From: Xanthostigma xanthostigma
Lineage: Eukaryota; Arthropoda; Insecta; Raphidioptera; Raphidiidae
Direction of reading: 5' to 3'
NCBI GenBank assembly: GCA_963575645.1
Contig: OY754469.1
Location: 17,874,001 to 17,938,000, forward strand
Length of the DNA stretch: 64,000 bases
The notes beneath the pieces are model-generated. The model was not told the DNA's origin. It saw only the letters and a list, made by a program, of their open reading frames with translations, and did no database searches. The position numbers and the translations under genes were made by a program. This document shows positions 12,496 through 23,935 of the stretch, piece by piece (within the stretch, counting starts at the first letter, position 1; every line of letters starts with the position of its first letter).

Positions 12496-12991
12496 CATAT
12501 GGCGGGCAGTTTAAGGGTCAACCGGTGTTCACATTTTTTTTTACAATCATTCCATATTTCTTTACATATTTTTTTAACTTTACAGTTTCTACTCCTTTCA
12601 AAATTTTACTACCTTTTTAGGTATCCTCGAGTCGATAAAACATATTTTTGGAAAAAGTCTGTTTTTCTGTGAACACGATACAGGTCAAACGGCTAATCGA
12701 ATCAAAACCAAACTTTGCTAACATGTTTGACATGTAAATATTATGAAGAACCTATTGTTTTTGGGAACATAGGTGCATGTGCAGAAGACGTGTGCTACAA
12801 CGTTCATTTTTCTGTTGTATCTAATGGTATACTACTTGACAAAGTAATTATTTTATTGATTTTTGCAAGAATTTTTTATAAAAATATTTCTGAGCGTGTG
12901 TATTTCTGTGTGTGTGTTAAGCCAGTTATACATCCGTAGTGTGTAGTGTAAAATACACAATCTTTTTTTTAAATTGTTTTCTTTTATAAAT
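12496..12991 (+). repeat. Repeat A right part and GR2 3' flank
   Basis: Repeat A ends near 12560. Then comes a fragment with ggctaatcgaatcaaaacc, followed by flank homologous to that downstream of GR1 (gtgcagaagacgtgtgctac). No gene beyond GR2's 3' UTR. Confidence 0.5.
12852..12857 (-). promoter_or_regulatory. Poly(A) signal AATAAA of GR2
   Basis: AATAAA on the minus strand, about 135 nt past the GR2 stop, in flank homologous to that of GR1. Confidence 0.55.
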
Positions 12992-15900
12992 TCATCTTGT
13001 ATAAAGCAACACGAATACGTAAGTTATTATATTTGTCAATATCTGAAATTAAAAAAACTAATATTAGTCGATAGTACTAGTGTAGTCAGTGAAAGTCGAC
13101 TTACGGGAGCAAACAACTCTGATGTTAATTCGAAATATGGTCCCACAGTTACTTTCATGGGCCAGTATTTGATTTTTTCAATAAATATTCTGACTTGTTT
13201 CAATTCTTCTGTCAAAATGTCAAAAAATCGTAGTTGCTGAAAAATAATATAAAATCAATTCTCGACAACTTTCAGAGGACATTGAACTTTATTAGTGCAA
13301 GTGAAAAAAACAGGAATAGTTCTAATTAATAGAGCGGCTACAAACGTAAAAAATGTTTTTGAAACGAAGATTTTCAAACCAGAAACATTCTAAGAGTGAT
13401 CAAATTGAATATTTCGTTTTCTATAAGCGTATTTAAAAATTCTTCAAAGTTTTCCATAAATGTCAAAAATAATCGCGTGAGCTTCACTCACGTAAGCTAA
13501 CGGGGGAAGTGAAACTTCTTTAGAATTATGAACTGATTTCATTGATGCGTTATCCATTTTGCGTTAGATACCAAGGTTTCTTTTACATTTCTCTGCAGTT
13601 GAAGCATTTCTTCATTAATTTTGCGTTATCGAAGTTTCTGTTGTATTTCCCCGTCGTTGGATCATTTTCTATTTTACGATACATAGAAATTCAAACAGAT
13701 AACGCGCTAAAGAAGTTTCACTTAAAAAATCTTTAAGTTGTTGGGAGCATAGCTTGAATCTTTTTAAGTTTTACTATGCTTGTAAATTTGATTTCACGAA
13801 GAGAAATTTGTAAATCTTTTTTTGTAAATTAGTTAGTTTATTTAATATCGAAAATGCATTACAGTTTATTAGGATGTAGGGGTGTGTGAAATCAAAAAAT
13901 ATAGAAACTATATTTTTAAATCACCAACGGTCAAGTTAATCTGAACCTACTTCCAATCCATATCTTTAATTTATTAATTATCTTCCAATAATAAATTAAA
14001 AATCTATTCATAAAAAGACGAGAGGTATCGTGGAACACCCGGTTGAAACGAAGTTCTTTTCGCTATTTATTATGTATCATAATTTTTTTACTAATTTGTC
14101 TATAAATTATTCCAAAATTTATTTATACCATATGATCATTAAACAAAAATTAATCGTATGATTTGCAAATCTAAAAATTTAAAAATAACAATTGTTGCGC
14201 ATCGGTCGGGAATCGAACCCGGGACACCCGCATGGCAAATGAGTATTCTACCACTGAACCATTGATATTGCTTATAGTCTAAGATCCCACTGCAGAAATA
14301 GTGTAGCACTCGACGCATGCGCAATGGCTAGCGCGTAACATCACCAGTCAGACGAGGACAGCGATTGCCAGCTGTACGACGTTTTGAAGCCATTGCGCAT
14401 GCGTCGAGTGCCAGTGTTCTCAACCACCGGTTCAAATAGTAGTAGAGACGACTTAATAAATACTCCAAAAAAAATTGTGTATCTTTCAAAATTACAAATT
14501 TAAAAATTACAATAAGAAATTAATATTGATGAAAAATAAAACCAAGGTTACGTACGTAAAAGAAAATTTTATTGTGAAATCGCTGTTCTCGTCTGACTGG
14601 TGATGTTACGCGCTAGCTCTCTTTCACTCTACTTTTAATATTTACCATCTTTAGCAGCCAGCAACCCTTATTTTCGGCCAAATTTAATTAGGCACCCTTA
14701 TATCATAATAACGAGAAAAAAATTAGCTTTAATTTGATATATAAATAATAAATGTACGTTATGAACGCAAAAATGTATCACAATCATACCTGTTTACACC
14801 TGGCTGCGAAGAGGTGCGGCCAAGTGCGCAACGGCAACCGTGATTTTTCAGAATCTTTATATATGTTACGGTAAATGTAAACTCTTGGGAAATGTACACT
14901 TTTACCGTAAAATGTGCCGGGAAATGTGTACATTTGTCGCAATATCTACATTTAATGTACACATTTTCCGGCACATTTTACGGTAAAAGTGTACATTTCC
15001 CAAGAGTTTACATTTACCGTAACATATATATTGCCGTGAAGTGGACGATATTTTATTTTAAAAACAAGTCAATGAAATTTTTTGCGAAAAATTCTTTAAA
15101 AATAATTTAATTAAAAATACTAGCGGCCACATTTTGATAGGCAGCCTAGTAGATATATATTCTCCTGATGATAAATATGCGTAAAAATTAGGTTTTTAGC
15201 ATATACTCGATGAGTACACTATTTCTGCAGTGGGATCTCGTACTATTAGATATCGCTATTTATATAGGTTTAATAACAAATCGTGAAGTTAAAAGGCGTT
15301 GCATTTCACAAAATATTAATAGCAAAAAACTAACTAATATTTGAAATGGCATCCGTTTTTGAACAAATACAATCTTTTAATTTTAAGACAGAACATACGC
15401 AATCTTCAAATGTCCATAACACACTATGGAAGAGAAAAGGATAACCGATCCACGTGCGCGATATATTAGGCAAATTCGAATTTATACTGCGTTTATTTCT
15501 GCTTTTTAGGCGCGACCCAAGCTTTAGCTGGAAGCGCCTATATGCACTCGATTTGTCTGTGAATCTGTGTGTCAACGATTTTTTGTGTCACACGTACAGC
15601 CCAAACGCATTAACCGATTTTAAAAAACTTTTTTTTATTCGATTCGTCTCCGCGTAACTTAGCTCGTAACGTCGGCCGATTTTTGAATTTTAACCCCAGA
15701 GGGGAGCAATAAGGAAAAAACGTAGTTTATAACTTATAACTCGCAAAATTTAAATTAGATCGGTTCGAAACCTATCTTAAATGAAAGAGGAGAAAATTTT
15801 ACATAAATTTCGTACGAAGAATATGCCCAAACAGTTTTTTTATACAGATTTATATAGAAATAAATTCAATTTGATATAACCGATGGCCGGTTATCTCTCT

Positions 15901-18900
15901 CTGTTGCACGGTTTAACATGGCAATTTAAAGATTGCGTATGTTCTGTCTTAAAATAAAATTGGTCGATAATTTTATTTATTAAAATAAAAGATTTCATTT
16001 GTTCAAAAACGGATGGAATTTCAAATATTTGTGAAATGTTAACAATTAGAATTACTAATTATTAGATCATAATACTTTGATAGATGCAAACGTCATTTCT
16101 GATATTTTTTACCATTCCGACACCACGGATGAGCGGATTGAAACTAAATTTTGGCAAGATGTTTGATATGCAAATACGAAGAGCCCTATTGTTTTTGGGG
16201 TACTTAGTGCATGTGTTGATGATATATATATTATATATTTATATAATAATGACATATTTTTCCTACCGGTTTATTATAGTGTCTATTTTTACGAGTTTTG
16301 TAAATTTTTTTTAAGAAAATTTGGGCATTCGCAAAAGAGATATATGCCGTCGTTGTTTTTTTTATATATATAATAGTGGTGTACTTTTAATAATGGTTAC
16401 ACAAAAGTTTTGTAAAATGTTTCTTTTGAGGGAAAGTCGGCGCATGCTCAGAAGAGGTATATGTAATAAAGTTGTTTGTATATAACAATGGTATACTTTT
16501 CATAACGGTTTATTATTCGATCTATTTTTATAAGAATTTTGTGTATTTTTTTTGGGAAAAATCGGCGCATGCGCAAAAGAGATACATGCCTTAGTTGTTT
16601 TTTATATAACAATGGTATACTTTTCATAACGGTTTATTATTCGATCTATTTTTACAAGAATTTTGTGTAATTTTTTTGGGAAAGTCGGCGCATGCGCAGT
16701 AGATATATAAGTTATAAAGTTGTTTGTATATAACAATGGTATACTTTTCATAATGGTGTACCTACTTTTTATAATGTTTTATTATTCCATTTTAAATAGT
16801 TTTGTAAAAATTCTTTGAGCGAAAGTCGGCGCATATATGCTTTAAAGTTGTTTTTATATAATAATTGGGTACCTACTTTTCATAACGGTTTATTATTCTA
16901 TCTGTTTTTACAACTAAGTTATGATTTTTTTTCTAAACTCATAATTTCAAAAATATTTTGAAAATAAAAAAATATGTTGTTCTTTTGTTCTGAAGATGTT
17001 AGGTAGTTGACAAACGTCTTTGTTTAATTTTTGCATGTAATGTCGAACATATTCGAGGTGTCAAACATTTTAAATGGTTCATGTTATTTGTCAGAGAACA
17101 TTATTTTAGCGTTTTGGTTGAAGTTTTTAAGCTATCTAATTAAAAAAACAAACAGTATCTATAAATTTTTACATGTCGTCCAAACGACATCTTTCGGAAA
17201 ATTTAGAGGGAAAACGCCCCAAAATCAAGAAAAGTCATAGAGGAAATAAGTGTCAGACTAGGCCTAATGAAGCCATATACAAAGTTTGGGGAGAGTATGT
17301 GTAAGTAAAATTTTTGCCGACAAGCACTCTGACTATTTGTTCAAAGCAAGCACGATGACATTTAAGATTCGGCATTTTTGATAAATTTACCAATAGGTAT
17401 ATTGACGATAATTAAATCAATAAAAAGTTAAAACACTGTATCGCAGCATATGTGATAATAGAAATAAACATTGTGACGCTACATGCGCTCGGTTTTTGTT
17501 CGGGAAATGTCGGCGCGTTCTCGGTACTGGGTTATTTATTTTTAATTGGATATAACTTTTTAATTATAAGAAAAAAAAGAAAAATAGTTTTGTTATAAAA
17601 CTTATATATGATCTTTCCATTTATGTCAAAAAAAGTTCATTCAAAAGCCCAATTTAAATCAGATCGATTCGAGCCTGTCATACATAGAAAAACAGAAATA
17701 AACACTGCATAAATTCGATTTATACCTACATCGCGCACGCGGATCGGTTGTCTTTGTCTGTTGCACACTGTGTTATGGACATTTAAAGATTGAGTATGTT
17801 CTGTCTTGAAATAAAAAGATTGCATTTGTTCAAAAACGGATGCCATTTCAAATATTGGTTAGTTTTTTGACATTAATATTTTGTGAAATTGACACCTTCT
17901 AGCTTCACGATTTGTTATTAAACCTATATAAATAGCGATATCTAGGCAAGGTAATGGTTCAGTGGTAGAATACTCATCTGCCATGCGGGTATCCCTGATT
18001 CAATTCCCGATTGATGCGCAACAAATGTTATTTGTATTTTTTTAGAGTTGCAAATAACGCGATTAATATTTGTTTAATAATCACATTATATTATAAATAA
18101 AATTTTTGAATAATAAATTATGGGACAAATTAGTAAAAAAATATATGATACGTAATAAATAGCGAAAAGAATTTCGTTCCAACCAGGTGTTCCACGACAT
18201 CTCTCATCTTTTTAGATTAATGTATTGCAATCGATACTACATTATTATGCAACTATGGAAGTGCTTCAAAATTGATTTGCGTTATCTGATCCAAACTGAC
18301 AGACTGAGTGACTGATAAACATGTGAGGTTAAATAAAAGCTTATTAAAAAATTATTTACCTCTTTGGACATGGTCGTCGCTCCTTGACAAAAATGAACAT
18401 ATACGCCTATTTCCAGCGCAGCCACGATAACAATGATCATCTGATTATAACCAAATTTCCAATTCATCAATGACATAACAAGAAAATACATTTCGAAAAT
18501 CAAATGCACAAGCTGCATTGTAAAAAATGCCAATGTTTGATTTTTATACACGTTATTTAACTTTTCCATACAAACCCTGATCACATTTTCGTTATGAAAT
18601 CGAAAATAGTCGATTTTTTCTGCGCGATTCATTCTCAGAGTCGTCGGATGAAAATCGTGTTCGTTGAAGCATTTGCATACATGAATAAGATAGCCAAAAT
18701 AAAAATAATAACTGTTCGAGATTTCGACTTGTCGCCTGGGATGAAGGTGGTTATAATTTAATTCGAAGGTCATTGTATTATAAAGACAATTCAAAACGGC
18801 TATACAATATAGACCGCTCATGCAATACAGCATCGCAAAACAACCCCATTGGGCGCACGTGACAATAAATACATAAGCGTGCGGCTGCAGATCGCCTAAA

Positions 18901-20538
18901 ATAAATTGGTACATTTTAAATTCTGAGAAATTAGAGAAAAGCTAAATTTTTGCATAAACCTTCCTTTTGTGGGTCTAAACAATATCCTAAAAGTCCCTAT
19001 TATAGGCAATTTTCTAAGCTAAAAATTTGAATCGCACTATTTTTTCACAAAAGTCACCGTTAACGAGATTTTTGAGAAAATCAGTTTTTTGTGACATCTC
19101 ATCCCGCGTAAGGGTACGTCCAAGATGCAAGCTGGTAGTCAGATTCAGATTTTCGGCGTCTGACTGTCTGACTCCGAGCGGCGTTGGGTGTGGCCAATAT
19201 GAAAGCTGGTTATCGGCGCAGACAGAGCATTCATATTAAATAATTACAGAGCTAACAGTACAGATTGATAATAATAATAATATTTCACCTAGCTATACTA
19301 AGTATACATGTGAATAGTCAAATTAAAATCAAATTAAAAGCTAAGAATTTAAATATTCTTTAAATATTGCAGCTTTGTTGCTGCTTGGTGACAATGTTAC
19401 ATCTAAATTAAAACCTTTTAAAAGTGAAATACATCCAATTAATAAATTAAGGTCGATTTACGGGGAGTACAAACACCTTTTTCCGCAATTACTTGCCGAC
19501 GAAAACCGATTTTTTTAATATTTTCGAATGAGTCCGGATACTTTTTACTTTATTTTGTCAAAAATTGAACACAGGCTTACGAAGAACTGGGCCAAATTCC
19601 ACAAAACCCTTTTTTGAAATAAAATCCTCGATATCCATATTTTATAGCACCTAAAAACAACACTGTCAGACGCAGGTTGTCTGAAACCAGAATGTACAAT
19701 TCATACCGGTAAATATCTGAGTCAGAGAGCCGGTGCGCCGGAAAACTGCGCGCTGGTGCATTATGGCCATTCCGATTTAGCAATAAAGGATTTTATGCAC
19801 GCCGACTGTCTGACTCAGAAAACCAGCGTCTGACTACCTGACTACCAGCTTGCATCTTGGACGTACCTTAACATTTTTAGCGGCACATGTATCCGTGTGG
19901 ACTTTTGCTATATTGTTTAGAACCACGAAAGGAAGGTTCATGCAAAAATCCAGCTCATAATTTATTTTATTATTATTTAAGGAATTAATAATGAAACATT
20001 TGCGACATTAGGCAAGTAAGTCTCTGATTTCAAGAGTTTTGAGTACACTAGCTATTCAAATTAACCAAAACATATATTTACCTGAAATAACCAAACAGTG
20101 TATAAACACAGAGTTCGACAAGGTCATTGCAGCAATAAAACCAATGTAAATGTACTGAATAAGCAGGGCACGTTTCATAGCATCCTGACACCAGATACTT
20201 TGAAAATAGTTGAAAGCGTTTATTAGAACTTTTGATTGAGAAGAGGCAAAGCACAGCGACAACATAATTAAGAAAGCGAATGAATATCCCCAAAAAAGAT
20301 GAATTTGATACATGAAGTTATCATCGGATGCAGACATATCGAATGTTTGGCATGTTTTCAAAAATTGGTACATGTAAACAAAAAACATAGACCAGGAATA
20401 AAAATACCATGTTTTTGAGATACGATAAACGCATTTTCCATTTTCGTGCTTCCATTTAAATGGAAAGATACCGCATAACTGACATAATGTAAATGCATAT
20501 TTGAAACCTTGGCAAATACAGCTTCGACCGTTTGACAT
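12992..20538 (-). CDS. Gustatory-receptor-like 7TM chemoreceptor, copy 2 (GR2), four exons, nine-codon deletion
   Basis: Paralog of GR1. Exons on the minus strand: 20538-20082, 18895-18360, 13236-13105 and 13042-12992, coding for 391 residues. Intron phases (1, 0, 0) and consensus splice sites match GR1, and the frame is open. Exon 3 is 132 nt rather than 159 nt. An in-frame 27-nt deletion removes the residues equal to DCSTWNNNP in GR1, just before the conserved EELKQVR. The C-terminus reads TYVFVLLYTR. Intron 1 (1186 bp) holds a TIR element with a Harbinger insertion. Intron 2 (5123 bp) holds a 4.2-kb TIR element with tRNA-like arms. Intron 3 is 62 bp. The gene is intact apart from the deletion, which falls in the intracellular segment before the last helix if the family topology applies. 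It could be functional or an early pseudogene. Confidence 0.82.
13498..13725. repeat. Short TIR sequence in GR2 intron 2
   Basis: Bounded by aagtgaaacttctttag (13505) and its complement ctaaagaagtttcactt (13708). The same block lies in intron 2 of GR3 (about 40590-40812) and GR4 (about 56155-56375) but not in GR1. Non-coding. Confidence 0.55.
14198..14272 (-). repeat. tRNA-Gly(GCC)-derived sequence, arm copy 1
   Basis: On the minus strand it reads tggttcagtggtagaat (A box), then a loop with GCC, then gggttcgattcccg (B box). The anticodon stem is poorly paired. It sits in the left arm of the intron-2 element and is not a functional tRNA gene. Confidence 0.7.
14282..15238. mobile_element. TIR element, about 957 bp, nested in the left arm
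   Basis: Ends are agatcccactgcagaaatag and its complement ctatttctgcagtgggatct. Inside are further inverted pairs: gcactcgacgcatgcgc (14306) with its complement (to 14411), and cgcgtaacatcaccagtc (14332) with its complement near 14595. A 77-bp-arm hairpin lies at 14858-15030. Non-coding. Confidence 0.7.
14858..15030. repeat. Long near-perfect hairpin, arms of about 77 bp
   Basis: Arms 14858-14934 and 14954-15030 are almost exact inverted copies with a 19-base loop. Open frames here on both strands are by-products of the palindrome. Confidence 0.85.
16150..16910 (+). repeat. Minisatellite with GCGCATGCGC cores
   Basis: About six degenerate units of roughly 110-130 bp. Each has a cggcgcatgcgcaaaag-type core, agagatatatgc, an AT run with tatataataatggtatac, then ttttcataacggtttatta. 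Several cores have lost the CpGs. Confidence 0.75.
17947..18020 (+). repeat. tRNA-Gly-derived sequence, arm copy 2
   Basis: Plus-strand copy in the right arm: ggttcagtggtagaat, ctgccatgcgg, and a mutated B box (gattcaattcccg). It lies 340 bp from GR2 exon 2, and the same spacing recurs in GR3 and GR4. Confidence 0.65.
19111..19868. mobile_element. PIF/Harbinger-type element, 758 bp, TAA target duplication
   Basis: Ends are gggtacgtccaagatgcaag and the complement of aggtacgtccaagatgcaag. TAA lies on both sides (19108-19110, 19869-19871). The empty site is seen in GR4 intron 1 (cccgcgtaacatttttag, about 58720), which fixes the boundaries. A 3-bp TWA duplication fits Harbinger. Confidence 0.75.
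19377..19616 (+). pseudogene. Harbinger transposase N-terminal remnant
   Basis: In the plus frame this reads YGEYKHLFPQLLADENRFF, then an in-frame stop, then YFRMSPDTFYFILSKIEHRL and NWAKFHK, ending at another stop. The FRMSPDTFxxIL pattern is typical of the N-terminal part of Harbinger (HARBI1-like) transposases. Only this fragment remains and the DDE catalytic part is absent. Family assignment is from memory of the motif. Confidence 0.6.
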
Positions 20539-20598
20539 TTTTTCAGTGCTGAAACAAACATAGACGTATAGATAAAATTCACTAGGAAAGAGAATCAA

Positions 20599-20788
20599 GG
20601 TGTAGAATAAAATACATTTTTAGGCGCGACCTAAGCTCTAGCTGGAAGCGCCTTTATGTACTCGCTTTGTCTTTTAATCTGTATGTCACGTTCTTTTGTG
20701 TCACGTGTACAGCTCAAACGACTTAACCGATTTTAAAAAACTTTTTATTGTTCGATTTGTCTCCGGGTAACTTAGATCTTAACTAATA
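20599..20788 (+). repeat. Element interior next to GR2, left of the foldback
   Basis: Begins aggcgcgacctaagctctag directly after the conserved gtgtagaataaaatacattt upstream of GR2. It matches 15511-15660 and 24293-24440. The same element resumes at 22721 beyond the foldback insertion. Confidence 0.65.
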
Positions 20789-22720
20789 GTCCAGTGCATT
20801 TAGAAATATTTTATAGGTGTGAACCAAAAATTTCAGATACATTTTTTCTTTTGTTGCTCATTCGAAAGGGTCTTCGATGGAGATCTTAACCCTGAATTTG
20901 CGCATTCTCCAAATTGCCCCGCCCACCGCCATCTTTTTTTTCTTCAATTGCTCATATCTCGCGTTCTAATAATCGCACAGCAATCATTCTGGAGTCGTTG
21001 GACTCGTCAGGATTTACTCTTTAATTGAATGTCTGTCAAGTAAAACTCTCCAATGTACTGGAAAAAAGTTATTAGCGTCCAAAGTTTAAGTTCTTTGCCA
21101 AAAGTTCTTGCGCCCGGTTTTTCCGCGCGCACCTCTTTCCAGTGCATCTGACACCCCCACCGATAGTTTACTATTTAAAGTAGACTCAATTTCCAGTATT
21201 TAAAAAAAAAATTATCCCGATCGGTTGATCTCTCGCCCACGAATCCACGCTCGAAGTTGCGCTATTCATTTCGTGCTATTTTGAAGCCTCTAATACTCAC
21301 GCTTCGCGCTGCATTTCTCACTTTTGTAACTAATATAATGCAAATTAATTAAGAGCAATGACATATTCGTTAAATGTGTGCTAAGAAAACGCCTTTTACA
21401 TAAATTTTTACTTAAATTTATAACTCAGATCAATAGAGTGGTGTGTGTGAGTCAGACGAACATGTAAATATTTTCAGCCGGAACGGGATTACCCCCCCCT
21501 TATTTTCGAGGATGCGGAACACGGTGGTGATATTAAAATTTCTCTTTGGGGTTGCGCAACCCCGCAAAACGGCCAAAAACCACCCCCGAACGGGGTTAAA
21601 CACGCATTACGTTATTCCCTTTCCAAAAAAAATGTTTTTTCCCTGTTTTTGAGAATGATGAGCACGGTGGAGTTGTTGAAAATTGCATTCGACTTTCACC
21701 AACCCCTCCGCCGGCCAAATCTCAGAATCCTCTGAAACGGGGAGATAAACCAATTTTGCTGGTGATATGAAAAAAAATTCACCAGTTTTGGGGATGAGAG
21801 GTGAAGGGGTTGGTGAGAATCGACGGCAATTTTCAACACCAGCACCCCATGCTCAGCACCCTCAAAAACAGGGGAAAAACATTTTTTTTCGGAAAGGGAA
21901 TAACGTAAGGCGTGTTTAACCCCGTTTGAGGGTGGTTTTTGGCCGTTTTGGAGGGTTGCTTAACCCTAAACTGAAATTTTAATATCACCACCGTGTTTCG
22001 CATCCTTGAAAATGGGGGGGGGGTAATCCTTTTCGGCTCAAAATATTTACATGTTCGTCCGACTCACACACTCCACTATTGATCTGAGTTATAAATTTAA
22101 GTAAAAAATTAATGTAAACCGCGTGTTCTTAGCACAGATTTAACGAAAATGTCGTTGGTCTTAGTTAATTTGCATTATATTAGTTACAAAAGCGAGAAAT
22201 GCAGCGCGAAGTGCGAGTATTAGAGGCTTCAAAATAGCACCAAATGAATAGCGCAACTTCAAGCGTGGATTGGTGGGCAAGGGATCAACCGATCGGGATG
22301 AATTTTTTTTAAAATACTGGAAATTGAGTCTACTTTAAATAGTAAATTGTCGGTGGGGGTGTTAGATGCACTGGAAAGAGATGCGCGCGGAAAAACCGGG
22401 CGCAAGAACTTTTGGCAAAGAGCTTAAAATTTGGACGCTAATAACTTTTTTCCAGTACATTGGAGAATTTTACTTGATAGACATTCAATTAAAGAGTAAA
22501 TCCTTAAGAGTCCAACGACCCCAGAACGATTGCTGTAGGATTATTAGAACGCGAGATATGAGCAATTGAAGAAAAAAACAAAATCCAAGATGGTGGTGGA
22601 CGGGACAATTTTAAGAATGCGCAAATTCAGGGTTAAGGTCTCCATCGAAGACACTTGCGAATGAGCAACAAAAGAAAAAATGTATCTGAAATTTTTGGGT
22701 CAATTTCTAAATGCACTGGC
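20789..22720. mobile_element. Foldback element, 1.93 kb, arms of about 0.95 kb
   Basis: Begins gtccagtgcatttagaaa and ends with a diverged complement (tttctaaatgcactggc). The arms stay in register to a small hairpin (ctggtga...tcaccag) near 21760-21780. Examples are ggagatcttaaccctgaatt against the complement near 22640, and gaaaaaagttattagcgtcc against 22440. No transposase is seen. It is inserted in the repeat that continues at 22721. Confidence 0.8.
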
Positions 22721-23935
22721 CTATAAGCCCGATTTTTGAATTTTGACCCCAGAGGGGAGTAATAAAGAAAAAACGAAGTTTTTCGCTAATCTCACTCAAT
22801 TTAAATCAGATCGGTTCGAAACCTCTCTTAAACGAAAGAGGAGAAAGTTTTACATAAATTTCGTACAATAGAATTTGCCCAAACGCTTTTTTATACAGAT
22901 TTATATAGAAATAAATTCACTTGATATAAACGATGGCAAACATCTTTCGGTTATCTCTCTGTTAATAGTGTCTTATGATAATTAAAAGATTGCGTATGTT
23001 CTGTCTTAAAATAAGGCCTAGTTTATATGAGAGGCGTTCAACGCGCGTTAGCCCAACGCGCGTTTACAATTTCTATACAATGGTATATAACTGTTTACAT
23101 GATAACGCGCGTTATCATGTAAACAGTTATATACAATTGTATAGAAATTGTAAACGCGCGTTGGGCCAACGCGCGTTGAACGCTCTTCATGTGTGCTAGG
23201 CCTAAAACTCGTCGATAATTTTATTTATTAAAATAATAAAATTAAAAGATTGCATTTGTTCAAAAACGGATGTCATTTAAAATATTTGTGAAATGCAACG
23301 CCTTCTGAGGTAACAATGTGAATAACTAATTATAATACTTTGACAGATGCAAATGTCATTTTTGACATATTTTACCATTCCAACGCCACGGATGAGCGGA
23401 TTGAAACCAAAATTTGGGTAGCTGTTTGATATGAAAATATAAAGTGGCCTATTGTTTTTGGGGAACATCGGCTCATGCGTAAAAGAGTATATTTCTTATA
23501 ATGTTGGTTTATATTATAATAATATAGTTTTTATAACGGTTTATTATTCTATCTACTTTTACTAGAAATTTTTGTAAATTTTTTGGGGATTATCGGCGCA
23601 TGCGCAAAAGAGATATATGCTATAACGTTTTTTATATAAAAATGGTATATTTTCCATAATGGTTTATTATTTTATTTTATAAGAAAGTTTTGTAAAATGT
23701 TTTTTCGGAGACAGTCGGCGCATGCGCAGGAAATATTTATTATGACATCTTTTTTATATAATAATAGTATACTTTTCATAACGGTTTATTATTGTATCTA
23801 TTTTACAAGAAAGTTTTGTAATTTATTTTTGGGGAAAATCGGCGCATGCGCAAAAGAGATATTATATGCTATAACGTTTTTTTATATAAAAATGGTATAC
23901 TTTTCATAATGGTTATTATTTTATTTTAGTAAAAA
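22721..23935 (+). repeat. Element interior with minisatellite, right of the foldback
   Basis: Resumes with gatttttgaattttgacccc, includes aaatcagatcggttcgaaac and agattgcgtatgttctgtc, and then four units of about 125 bp with ggcgcatgcgc cores (23465-23935). Two plus-strand frames inside reflect repeated units and are not genes. Confidence 0.65.
23015..23202. mobile_element. Palindromic MITE, 188 bp, TAA target duplication
   Basis: Near-perfect palindrome centred on gataacgcgcgttatc (23102-23117), with ends ggcctag and ctaggcc. TAA lies on both sides. Comparison with the uninterrupted sequence at about 15950 (cttaaaataaaattgg) supports the insertion. Non-coding. Confidence 0.75.

Larger units (their letters stand above)
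14016..18213. mobile_element. 4.2-kb TIR element with a tRNA-Gly-like sequence in each arm, filling GR2 intron 2
   Basis: The left arm (14016-15511, interrupted by another element at 14282-15238) and the right arm (about 17675-18213) are inverted copies of about 520 bp. Outermost bases are agacgagaggt on the left and acctctcatcttttt-type sequence on the right. Each arm includes a tRNA-Gly-like sequence and aatagcgatatcta. The interior (15512-17675) starts aggcgcgaccc and contains the GCGCATGCGC minisatellite. No transposase was found. Shortened relatives occupy intron 2 of GR3 (about 41070-41690) and GR4 (about 56590-57710). A left-arm copy lies at 23936-24293. GR1 lacks it. Confidence 0.65.
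18925..19960. mobile_element. TIR element in GR2 intron 1, split by a Harbinger element
   Basis: Ends are gagaaaagctaaatttttgc and a diverged complement near 19910-19955. The uninterrupted relative in GR4 intron 1 is 58541-58835. A left-half relative in GR3 intron 1 is 42530-42700. GR1 lacks it. Confidence 0.6.

Noticed and set aside
14759-15110. Open frames on both strands at the hairpin
   Set aside because: They are generated by the inverted repeat and have no known domain.
20358-20582. Second minus-strand frame over GR2 exon 1
   Set aside because: Alternative frame of the real exon; the hydrophobic pattern and paralog conservation belong to the GR frame.
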